Origin: Bradyrhizobium lablabi
GTDB lineage: Bacteria; Pseudomonadota; Alphaproteobacteria; Rhizobiales; Xanthobacteraceae
NCBI RefSeq assembly: GCF_018129385.1
Contig: NZ_JAFCLN010000025.1
Coordinates: forward strand, 1-64,000
Reading direction: 5' to 3'
Length of the DNA: 64,000 nt
The translations under genes and the position numbers were made by a program. The notes under the pieces were generated by a model. The model did not search any database. It was not told where the DNA came from and worked only from the letters and a program-made list of their open reading frames with translations. Shown piece after piece: positions 8,226-16,152 of the stretch. Every line of letters starts with the position of its first letter. The stretch's first letter is position 1.

Positions 8226-10169
8226 CTAGTTCGTCTTGCCTGCCTCGACGGCCGCTGGAGCATCCGGCGCCGCCGGTCGCAGCGGGCCGCCGGTGAAGCG
8301 CTCGATCACCGACTTCACGGCGTCGCGCGCCTTGCGATCCTTGACGGCATCGAGCAGCGGTGCGGTGGCCGGTGAGCGGCGGATCAGGCTTTCCGGATCG
8401 GGGAAGATCAGAGGATCGTCCCACGGGCCCTGCACCACGAAGGGCAGCTCGAAGCCGGCGGCGCCGCTCGGCGCGGAAATCAGGCTGGCAACGCCCTTCA
8501 TGTCGTATTCGCGCGAGGGAACGGAGGCCGTGCCGGTCAGTGTCAGCTTGGCAGTCGGGCCCTCGAGGCGGATGTCCTCGGCGGTGGCGATGCCGTCGGC
8601 GAATTTCAGTGCGACGGTGAGATTGTCGTAGGGCGTCGAACCCTGCCGGAAATTGCCGCCGCCCGAGAGTGGGCGCCGCTCCAGGCGCTTGAGCAGTTGC
8701 TCGACATTGAAGCCGGAGATCGCGCCGTCATGGCCGGTCAGCATGGCGGTGCCGTCAAGCGATTGCGCAAGGCCGAACGGGCTCGCGCCGGATGCCACCA
8801 GCGAGACATTGAAATTGCCGCGGCCGGAGAGCTTTGTGATGCCGAACAGTTCGGAAGCGCAGGCCTGGAGGTCGACGTCGTTGAACTGGAATTGCGCTTT
8901 CACGTCGGCCACCGCATCGGAACGGGCGACGCCGAACGAGCCTTTGACGATGCCGCCATACATCTGCGCTTCGCCGATGCTGAGCGCCAGCGCGCCGCCG
9001 CGCAAATTCGCGCCGAACGCGGTGCGGCCGAGTTTCGTGGCGCCGACCGTGACCTTTGCCGCCGACAGGCGCATGTCGAGATCGGTGGCGGACAGCGCGT
9101 TGAGATCGAACAACTGCCGGTTCCAGTCGCGCTGGCCGCTCGCCAGCAGGCGGAAGGTCGAGATGTAAGGCGTGAAGTCGAGCGCGCCGGCAGCCAGCGT
9201 CGCCTGTAGGGTCTGGCGGCCGCTGTTGTTGAACGTCATCACGCCCTCGGCGACGTTGCCGTCGAGCTCGACATTGACGTTGGTGAGCGCCACCGAGCCG
9301 CCCACCACATTGGCGCGCGCCTTCAGCGCGAAGCGGCCGAAACCACCGCTGCCCGGCGGCGGCTGGCCGGTCCAGCGCAAGGCGTTGCGCAGCGACAGCG
9401 AGTCGACCGTCACCGTGCCTTCCATCATCAGGCTGGTGCGGTTGGCGACATTGCCGTCGAAGGCGAGTTTCAGCGGCGCGGAGGTGAGCCGCGCCTTCAG
9501 CCCGGAACGGTCGCCCGACAGCAGCGCCACGAAATCGCTGGCGCTGATCGAGCCGTCGACGCGCTCGCCGCGCCAGTCGAACTGTCCGGTCGCGGCAAAG
9601 GAGCGCGAGATCGACGGCCATGCCAGCGACAGGTCGATGTCGGCGAATTTCTCGGTCGCCTCGCCGCCCGCGTCGCGATAGTTGAGCACGCCGTCCTGGA
9701 TGCGGATTTCCGAGAACGACACCTGGTTCTCCGCGCCGGGCTTCATGGTGCGCACGATGGTCTCGACGAACGGCGTCCAGTTGCTCTCGCCGTTGCCGTC
9801 GCGCACCACGTGAATGGCCGGGCGCAGCATCATGACGTCGGAGATTTCGAACCGCCGCAGCAGCAACGGCACCAGGCGCAAATTCGCCGTCAGCACGTCG
9901 ACATGCAGCGCCGGATCGGAGGTGCCGCCGCCCTTCAATCCGACGTCATGGAAGGAGACGTAGCTGGCCGGGAATACCGAGATGTCGATCTTGCCCTTCA
10001 CGACGAGGTCGAGCCCGGTGACGGCGCGGATCTGCGCCTCGACGGCCTTTTGCAGGGCATCCCGGTTGAGGAACCACGACGTCGCGATCAGGCCGATCAG
10101 GGCTACGCCGAAAAATGCCGCAACCGGCATCGCCAGGCGCCTTATTCCTTGGGCCATCGTCGGTGACAT
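8226..10169 (-). CDS. AsmA-family envelope protein
   Basis: A 647-residue AsmA-family protein. One N-terminal membrane segment (residues about 13-31, AMPVAAFFGVALIGLIATSW) is followed by the diagnostic AsmA start LQKAVEAQIRAVTGLDLVVKG. A long periplasmic beta-rich region follows and then the AsmA C-terminal domain (LSGRGNFNVSLVASGASPFG, then the LEGPTAKLTLTGTASVPSRE block). AsmA and its relatives form elongated beta-groove bridges, now linked to phospholipid transport between the inner and outer membranes. The C-terminus is Ala/Pro-rich. It converges with the DUF1236 gene and diverges from scoA, with no obvious operon partner. The start codon is the ATG at 10167-10169; MAQGIRR five residues in is an alternative. 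Confidence 0.9.
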   Translation of the reverse strand: MSPTMAQGIRRLAMPVAAFFGVALIGLIATSWFLNRDALQKAVEAQIRAVTGLDLVVKGKIDISVFPASYVSFHDVGLKGGGTSDPALHVDVLTANLRLVPLLLRRFEISDVMMLRPAIHVVRDGNGESNWTPFVETIVRTMKPGAENQVSFSEIRIQDGVLNYRDAGGEATEKFADIDLSLAWPSISRSFAATGQFDWRGERVDGSISASDFVALLSGDRSGLKARLTSAPLKLAFDGNVANRTSLMMEGTVTVDSLSLRNALRWTGQPPPGSGGFGRFALKARANVVGGSVALTNVNVELDGNVAEGVMTFNNSGRQTLQATLAAGALDFTPYISTFRLLASGQRDWNRQLFDLNALSATDLDMRLSAAKVTVGATKLGRTAFGANLRGGALALSIGEAQMYGGIVKGSFGVARSDAVADVKAQFQFNDVDLQACASELFGITKLSGRGNFNVSLVASGASPFGLAQSLDGTAMLTGHDGAISGFNVEQLLKRLERRPLSGGGNFRQGSTPYDNLTVALKFADGIATAEDIRLEGPTAKLTLTGTASVPSREYDMKGVASLISAPSGAAGFELPFVVQGPWDDPLIFPDPESLIRRSPATAPLLDAVKDRKARDAVKSVIERFTGGPLRPAAPDAPAAVEAGKTN

Positions 10170-10304
10170 ATTCAGTTTGATGTCGTCGGTTCGTTGTCAA
10201 AGAAAGGGCGGCGCGCCAACCGTATCCGGGTCCATCCGCCCGCGCCAACCCCCGCAACTTGAAGGGTTTTCTTGTCCCTTTCAAGGCCAGTTTGCCGCGC
10301 AAAC

Positions 10305-10351
10305 GGGCATATGCCCATCATTGACGCGTTGCGAAGATTTCGCCTAATAAT
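10305..10351 (+). promoter_or_regulatory. Candidate scoAB promoter with an upstream palindrome
   Basis: A perfect 12-bp palindrome, GGGCATATGCCC (10305-10316), lies just before a sigma70-like pair: TTGACG (10321-10326), an 18-base spacer, then TAATAA (10345-10350). The scoA start codon is 53 bases further on. The palindrome position fits an activator or repressor site; the regulator is unknown. Confidence 0.45.
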
Positions 10352-10403
10352 CCCCGCAATCCGGACCCGGCAAACACCTCCCTCCATCAGGTCAGATTTT
10401 CCC

Positions 10404-11111
10404 ATGAACAAGGTCTATCCCGACGCCAAATCGGCACTGTCAGGCATTTTGAAGGACGGCATGATGATCATGTCGGGCGGATTCGGCCTGTGTGGCATCG
10501 CCGAGACCCTGTCGGATGCGATCCGCGATTCCGGCGTCAAGGGACTGACCGTGGTTTCCAACAATGCCGGCGTCGACGGTATCGGGCTGAGCCGCCTGCT
10601 CGAGACCCGGCAGATCAAGAAGATGATCTCGTCCTATGTCGGCGAGAACAAGCTGTTCGCCCAGCAATATCTTGCCGGGGAGCTGGAACTCGAATTCAAC
10701 CCGCAGGGCACGCTGGCCGAGCGCATCCGCGCGGGCGGCGCCGGCATTCCCGCCTTCTACACCAAGACCGGTGTCGGCACGCTGATCGCCGAAGGCAAGG
10801 AAGTGAAGGAATTCGACGGCGAAAAATACATCATGGAGCGCGGCCTGTTCGCCGACCTTGCGATCGTGCACGCCTGGAAGGGCGACACCGCCGGCAACCT
10901 GATCTACCGCAAGACCGCGCGCAACTTTAACCCGATGATGGCGACCGCCGCGAAAATCACGGTGGCTGAGGTCGAGCATCTGGTGCCGGCCGGCGAGCTC
11001 AATCCGGATCACATCCACACGCCCGGCATTTTCGTGAAGCGCATCGTCGAAGTCGGCACCGGCACGAAGCGCATCGAGTTCCGCAACACCCGCCCGCGGC
11101 CCGCGGCGTAA
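10404..11111 (+). CDS. scoA: 3-oxoacid CoA-transferase subunit A
   Basis: A 235-residue alpha subunit of a succinyl-CoA:3-ketoacid (acetoacetate) CoA-transferase, which moves CoA from succinyl-CoA to a 3-oxoacid for entry into acetyl-CoA metabolism. Diagnostic segments are the start MNKVYPDAKSALSGILKDGM, the glycine-rich SGGFGLCGIAETL, NNAGVDGIGLSRLL, the block GGAGIPAFYTKTGVGTLIAEGKE-like (residues about 111-135), and GDTAGNLIYRKTARNFNPMM. The ATG at 10404 is used because it gives the family N-terminus; an earlier in-frame start (10272) would add an unrelated 44 residues. The beta subunit gene follows 22 bases later. Its likely place is ketone-body or polyhydroxybutyrate-derived acetoacetate use, which suits a genome with phasins. 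Confidence 0.95.
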   Translation: MNKVYPDAKSALSGILKDGMMIMSGGFGLCGIAETLSDAIRDSGVKGLTVVSNNAGVDGIGLSRLLETRQIKKMISSYVGENKLFAQQYLAGELELEFNPQGTLAERIRAGGAGIPAFYTKTGVGTLIAEGKEVKEFDGEKYIMERGLFADLAIVHAWKGDTAGNLIYRKTARNFNPMMATAAKITVAEVEHLVPAGELNPDHIHTPGIFVKRIVEVGTGTKRIEFRNTRPRPAA

Positions 11112-11133
11112 ACATCAATCAAAGGAGGCTCAG

Positions 11134-11784
<651 letters not shown>

Positions 11785-11789
11785 CGCCG

Positions 11790-12440
11790 ATGGCGGGATC
11801 GTCGCCCACGATCCGCCCGGCACACCCCGAAGACGCCAGGTTCATCGCCCGCAACATCCTGGCCTCGCAGCGCGGCCCGTTCCCGCGCGGCTGGTTCGAC
11901 ATCGCGCTCGGCTGGGATGAGCCGCAATGTCTTTCGTTCGTCGAGTGCATCGCGCTTGCGCCAACGCCATCGTGGTGGCACGTCTCAAAGTTCATCGTCG
12001 CCGAGGTCGAGGGAAGGCCTGCGGCTTCGCTCTGCGCACTGCCTGCCGCCGGCACCGAGGCTGCCGCACGGGCGGCGATCAAGGAGGTCGCGGCGGCGAT
12101 CGGGATGGGCGCCGGCGATCTCACGGAAATCTTCCGGCGCGGCGCCTATGGAGCGAGGTGCTGGGTGCAGGGCGGCGAGGGCGAATGGCTGATCGAGCAT
12201 GTCGCGACGCTACCCGAGTATCGCGGGCGCGGACTGGTGCAGGCGCTGATCGCGCAGGCGCTGGCGGCGGGCAAGCAAGCGGGGTTTTCGCGCGCGTCGA
12301 TCTCGTTCCTGATCGGCAATGAGGCGGCGGAGCGCAGCTATGCCAGGGCCGGCTTTGTCTTCGCGGAGGAGAAGCGCGACCCGGCCTTCGAGGTGCTGAC
12401 AGGCTCGCCGGGCTTTCGGCGGTTTGTGCGAGCTATCTAG
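11790..12440 (+). CDS. GNAT-family N-acetyltransferase
   Basis: A 216-residue GNAT acetyltransferase that would use acetyl-CoA to acylate an amine. The acetyl-CoA-binding motif A is seen as HVATLPEYRGRGLVQALIAQ (about 132-151), with the R-G-x-G-x-[AV] loop intact. Motif B lies at SFLIGNEAAERSYARAGF. The N-terminal half contains a less common stretch with four Trp or aromatic positions (WFDIALGWDEP, SWWHVSKF). I start at the ATG at 11790, five bases after the scoB stop, because the longer frame runs inside scoB. Its substrate is unknown; co-transcription with a CoA-transferase makes a link to acyl-CoA metabolism possible but unproven. Confidence 0.85.
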   Translation: MAGSSPTIRPAHPEDARFIARNILASQRGPFPRGWFDIALGWDEPQCLSFVECIALAPTPSWWHVSKFIVAEVEGRPAASLCALPAAGTEAAARAAIKEVAAAIGMGAGDLTEIFRRGAYGARCWVQGGEGEWLIEHVATLPEYRGRGLVQALIAQALAAGKQAGFSRASISFLIGNEAAERSYARAGFVFAEEKRDPAFEVLTGSPGFRRFVRAI

Positions 12441-12504
12441 CGAACGGCTGGTGCGCGCTGATATCGAATGTATCCAGCCCAAAGATTTCCATGCGGTGAG
12501 ACCT

Positions 12505-13233
12505 ATGGCACAGAACATCTACGATGATCCTGCATTCTTCGCAGGCTACAGCCAGTTGCCACGGCAGGTGCAGGGGCTCGCCGGGGCGCCGGAATGGCCG
12601 GCGATCCGCGCGATGCTCCCGGCTCTGGCCGGTAAGCATGTCCTCGATCTCGGCTGCGGCTTTGGCTGGTTTGCGCGATGGGCGCGGGCCGAGGGCGCCA
12701 CATCGGTTCTTGGAATCGATCTTTCCGAAAAAATGATTGCTCGCGCGAAGGCCGATACTGCCGACGCCGCGATCGAGTACAGGATTGCAGATCTCGAAGG
12801 TCTCGAACTTCCTGATGCATCGTTCGACCTTGCCTACAGCGCGCTTGCTTTCCACTACATCGAGGATTTTGGACGGCTGGTGAGGAGGGTGCATCGCTCG
12901 CTTGTTCCCGGGGCGCTTTTCGTTTTCACGATCGAGCACCCGATCTACATGGCGGCAACGCACCCGCACTGGTGGACGGACAAGGATGGCCGCAGGACCT
13001 GGCCGGTCAACCGTTACGCCGAAGAGGGTAGGCGTCGCACGGACTGGTTCACCGAAGGCGTGCTGAAATATCACCGTATGATCGGGACAACGTTGAATAC
13101 GCTGATTGGCGCCGGATTCACTGTTCGTCATGTCGAGGAATTTGCCCCGACGGCCGACCAGATCGCGGAAAATCCATCTCTTGCGGAGGAGTTGCAGCGC
13201 CCGATGATGCTGCTGGTCTCCGCGCAGCGGTGA
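12505..13233 (+). CDS. Class I SAM-dependent methyltransferase
   Basis: A 242-residue methyltransferase. Motif I is VLDLGCGFGWFARWA (about 50-64), motif II the acidic LGIDLSEKM, and motif III/IV is seen around YRIADLEGLELPDASFDLAY, with a post-methyltransferase segment LVRRVHRSLVPGALFVFTIE. This is the UbiE/MenG-like Methyltransf_11 fold. The N-terminus (MAQNIYDDPAFFAGYSQLPR) is the conserved opening of a small subgroup with unknown substrate. The ATG at 12505 is used; the frame is open further upstream, but that part overlaps the preceding gene and looks non-coding. It stands alone on the plus strand, 64 bases after the GNAT gene, and converges with the iron permease gene. Confidence 0.88.
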   Translation: MAQNIYDDPAFFAGYSQLPRQVQGLAGAPEWPAIRAMLPALAGKHVLDLGCGFGWFARWARAEGATSVLGIDLSEKMIARAKADTADAAIEYRIADLEGLELPDASFDLAYSALAFHYIEDFGRLVRRVHRSLVPGALFVFTIEHPIYMAATHPHWWTDKDGRRTWPVNRYAEEGRRRTDWFTEGVLKYHRMIGTTLNTLIGAGFTVRHVEEFAPTADQIAENPSLAEELQRPMMLLVSAQR

Positions 13234-13250
13234 GCTGCGACGCGGCTCCC

Positions 13251-14897
13251 TTACGCCGGCCCGTTCGGCATGTCCGAAAATCGTGTCAGCCACGCCACCG
13301 GGCCGATGCTGGCGGCGATGATCAGCAGGGCGGCGAGCGCGCCTTCCTCAAAGCTGCCGCGGCTGGCGAACTGGTAGATCGAGGTCGCTAGCGTCTCCAC
13401 GTTGAGCGGCCGCAGCAAGAGCGTCGCCGGCAATTCCTTCAGGCAGTCGACGAACACGATGATGACGGCCCCCAGCATCGCCGGCCGCAGCAGCGGCAGA
13501 TGGATCAGGCGCATCGTGGTCGCTTGCCCGGCGCCGGCCGCACGCGCGCTGTCGTCATAGTCGCGCGGAATTCGCTCGAAGCCCGATTTGATCAAGCCGG
13601 TCGGCACCGCGAGGAAGCGGATGACGTAGGCGATCACCACCGCCGCGCCCGAGCCCACGATGATCAATCCCGGCAGCGAACGGCCGGCCCATCCGGCGAG
13701 CGCGTTGACGGCGTGGTCGACCGCGAGCACCGGCGTGAGCAGGCCGATCGCCAGCACCAGGCCCGGCAATGCGTAGCCGGTTTGCGAGACGTTCATCGCG
13801 GCAAGGCGCAAGGCGTTCGGCCGCCAGCGCCAGGCCAGAATGGTCGCGAACGCAAGCAGCAGCGCGGCCAGTGTGGCAAGGGTCGCGAACGCGACCGAGT
13901 TGAACGCATCGCGCCACAACGAGACGTCGAAATTCGCCAGCAGGCCGCGCTTGAAACTCTGGTGCGCGAGGAACAGCAGCGGCACCACGAAGCCGAGCAG
14001 GACCGGAAGCAGGCATGCGGCGAACACCGCTCCCGCTGTTGCGCCGGTAAGCGTCGTACGCGGTTGCAGGCGGGGACTTTCCGCGGAAAATTCCGTCGTC
14101 GCGTTGCGCCTTCCGTAGCGCTCGAGCGCTATCAGGCAGGCGACGGTTGCCAGCATCAGGCAGGAAAGCTGCGCGGCCCCCGCGAGGCTTCCGCGGTTGA
14201 GCCAGGTGGTGAAGATCGAAACCGTCAGCGTGCGCACGCCGAGATATTCGCTGGCGCCGATATCGTTGAGCGTCTCCAGCGCCACCAGGGCTGTGCCGAC
14301 CGCCAGCGCCGGCCGTGCCATCGGCAGCGAGACGCGCCAGAACACGGTCCATCTTTTGGCGCCGAGGGTACGCGCGGCCTCGACATATTCGGCGCTTTGA
14401 AACTGGAACATCGCGCGTGCCGAGAGATAGACGTAAGGGTAGAGCACGAGGCCGAGAATCGCGATCGCGCCAGGCAGCGAGCGCAAGTTCGGCAGCAGGC
14501 GGACCGCATCCGGCAGGGGAAGCCACAGCGCCAGCGTGCGATGCACGAGGCCGAGCGGCTCGAACAGGTCGACATAGACGTAGGCGGCAAGATAGGTCGG
14601 GATCGCCAGCGGCAACGGCAGCAGCCACAGCAAGAGGCCACGCCCGCGAAAATCATACATCGACATCAGCCAGGCCGTGCCGGCGCCGGCCAGCAGCGCA
14701 AACGCGGCGACGCCGCCGAGCAGCAAGGCGGTGTCCAGCACGGCGCGCGGCAGCACATAGTCGATGAGGTCGCGCCACACTTCCGGCGCCGGCTGCATCG
14801 CGAGCGCGACGATGGAGATCACCGGCGCGGCCACCATGATGGCGGTGGCCACGGCGACGACGGCGACCATCCGCCCGGCGTGGCGGTTTCGGTTCAC
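13251..14897 (-). CDS. fbpB: Fe(3+) ABC transporter permease (FbpB-like)
   Basis: A 548-residue permease with two fused copies of the binding-protein-dependent inner-membrane domain, about 12 membrane segments in all. Each half carries an EAA loop for the ATPase: YVEAARTLGAKRWTVFWRVS near residues 170-190, and YDDSARAAGAGQATTMRLIH near 440-460. This duplicated design is typical of FbpB/SfuB iron permeases. It lies 81 bases downstream of the binding-protein gene on the same strand, separated by a stem-loop, which suggests that the binding protein is made in excess. No ATPase gene (fbpC) follows; the next gene is on the other strand. So the ATPase is either elsewhere or shared. The last codons run close to the convergent methyltransferase gene. 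Confidence 0.9.
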   Translation of the reverse strand: MNRNRHAGRMVAVVAVATAIMVAAPVISIVALAMQPAPEVWRDLIDYVLPRAVLDTALLLGGVAAFALLAGAGTAWLMSMYDFRGRGLLLWLLPLPLAIPTYLAAYVYVDLFEPLGLVHRTLALWLPLPDAVRLLPNLRSLPGAIAILGLVLYPYVYLSARAMFQFQSAEYVEAARTLGAKRWTVFWRVSLPMARPALAVGTALVALETLNDIGASEYLGVRTLTVSIFTTWLNRGSLAGAAQLSCLMLATVACLIALERYGRRNATTEFSAESPRLQPRTTLTGATAGAVFAACLLPVLLGFVVPLLFLAHQSFKRGLLANFDVSLWRDAFNSVAFATLATLAALLLAFATILAWRWRPNALRLAAMNVSQTGYALPGLVLAIGLLTPVLAVDHAVNALAGWAGRSLPGLIIVGSGAAVVIAYVIRFLAVPTGLIKSGFERIPRDYDDSARAAGAGQATTMRLIHLPLLRPAMLGAVIIVFVDCLKELPATLLLRPLNVETLATSIYQFASRGSFEEGALAALLIIAASIGPVAWLTRFSDMPNGPA

Positions 14898-14928
14898 GCG
14901 AGATCGCCGGCCGGCGATATCCGCAGCC

Positions 14929-14959
14929 GCTTCCCGCCGCCAGGGCGGGAGAGGGAAGC
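14929..14959 (-). promoter_or_regulatory. Stem-loop between fbpA and fbpB
   Basis: GCTTCCC (14929-14935) pairs with GGGAAGC (14953-14959), and the interior GCCGCC/GGGCGG adds further pairing. It lies in the 81-base gap between the binding-protein and permease genes. Hairpins in this place commonly stabilise the upstream mRNA or thin out downstream transcription, which gives more binding protein than permease. It has no T-tract, so it is not a plain terminator. Confidence 0.5.
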
Positions 14960-14978
14960 GCGCCTCAGCCTGGCAGCA

Positions 14979-15995
14979 TCAATTGTCAAAACCGACCTTG
15001 TCGACCAGCGTCGCGGCGGACTTGCGGTTGGCGACGATCCTGGCAATCGGGATCGGGTCGGCGACCAGCTTGCCGTAACCGGCAATCGTCGGGTTGACGG
15101 CGACGCCGGCTCGGATCGGGTATTCGTAATTGGAATCGGCATAGATCTGCTGCGCCTTTTCGCCGACAAGCCACTCGATCAGCTTCACGGCGTTATCCTT
15201 GTTCGGCGCGTGCCTGGCGAGCAGCACGCCGGAGAGATTGACGTGGGTACCGCCGCCTTCGAAGGTCGGCAAGATCACCTTGGTCGCTTCCGCCCACGGC
15301 TTTTTCTCGGGATCGTTGTTCATCATCAGCGCCCAGTAATAGGTGTTGCCGATGCCGATGTCGCATTTTCCCGCCGCAACGTCGCGCGCGGCTTCGCGGT
15401 CGCCGCCGGAGGGTTTTTGCGCCAGATTGGCCTTCACGCCCTTCAGCCATTCCTCGGCCTTGGCCTCGCCGTACTTGGCCGCATAGGCCGCGAACAGCCC
15501 ATTATTGTAGATGTGCTGGCCGGAACGGATGCAGATCTTGCCCTTCCACTTGGGGTCGGCGAGTTCTTCGTAAGTGATCTTGTCCTGCTTGACGCGATCC
15601 TTCGAGGCGTAGATCACGCGCGCGCGCATCGAAATACCGGCCCACTGGCCGTCCGGATCGCGGTATTGCGGTGGCACGATCTCGTCGATCGCCACCGACT
15701 TGATCGGTTGGGTCACCCCGGCCTTCACGGCGTCGTCGAGGCGGCCGAGATCGACCGTCAGCAGCACGTCGGCCGGGCTGCTCGCGCCCTCCGCCTTCAT
15801 GCGCTGCTCGAGGCCGGAGCTTGCCGAGACCACATTGACCTTGATGCCGGTGTCCTTGGTGAAGGCGTCGAACAGCGGCTGGATCAGCTTTGTCTCGCGA
15901 TAGGTGTAGACGTTGACTTCACCTTGCGCGAACGCCGACGTCGTCGCGAGAGACGAGAGCACCATGGCGGTGGCAGTGATGCTGCGAAGATTCAT
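14979..15995 (-). CDS. fbpA: Fe(3+) ABC transporter substrate-binding protein (FbpA/FutA-like)
   Basis: A 338-residue periplasmic ferric-ion-binding protein. The signal peptide (MNLRSITATAMVLSSLATTS, cleaved after AFA) is followed by the mature start EVNVYTYRETKLIQPLFDAF. Family blocks are SSGLEQRMKAEGASSPADVL, the WAGISMRARVIYAS segment, CDIGIGNTYYWALMMNNDPE, and a C-terminal block NPTIAGYGKLVADPIPI. The paired tyrosines in NTYYW are the usual iron-coordinating residues of this family. The start at 15993-15995 is chosen to fit the signal peptide. Two Irr-box-like repeats lie about 95-130 bases upstream, which suggests iron control. Confidence 0.93.
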   Translation of the reverse strand: MNLRSITATAMVLSSLATTSAFAQGEVNVYTYRETKLIQPLFDAFTKDTGIKVNVVSASSGLEQRMKAEGASSPADVLLTVDLGRLDDAVKAGVTQPIKSVAIDEIVPPQYRDPDGQWAGISMRARVIYASKDRVKQDKITYEELADPKWKGKICIRSGQHIYNNGLFAAYAAKYGEAKAEEWLKGVKANLAQKPSGGDREAARDVAAGKCDIGIGNTYYWALMMNNDPEKKPWAEATKVILPTFEGGGTHVNLSGVLLARHAPNKDNAVKLIEWLVGEKAQQIYADSNYEYPIRAGVAVNPTIAGYGKLVADPIPIARIVANRKSAATLVDKVGFDN

Positions 15996-16087
15996 ATGAG
16001 GCGCTCCGGCGGCGGGTGAGGGGATGCCGATCCAGTAGCGCAGTGGAAGCAATCTTCGTGCGCGACGCGATGTCGCGAAGGTTGCGA

Positions 16088-16127
16088 TTTAGAGCGATTC
16101 CATTACCCAGTTTAGAACGATTCCATT
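16088..16127. promoter_or_regulatory. Paired Irr-box (ICE)-like repeats upstream of fbpA
   Basis: TTTAGAGCGATTCCATT (16088-16104) and TTTAGAACGATTCCATT (16111-16127) are 17-base direct repeats differing at one base, 23 bases apart (about two helical turns). They resemble the rhizobial iron-control element/Irr box, which I remember as TTTAGAA-N3-TTCTAAA; the left arm and TTC are conserved, and the outer right arm is weaker. They lie upstream of the Fe(III)-binding protein gene. Irr binding is inference. Confidence 0.5.
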
Positions 16128-16152
16128 TGACGCGCCGCGCCGCCAGCGATCC

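Noticed and set aside
13500..16019. 839-residue open frame on the plus strand opposite fbpB and fbpA
   Set aside because: It is rich in Arg, His, Gln and Ala without any domain, and lies opposite two clear transporter genes; this is a GC-driven antisense frame.
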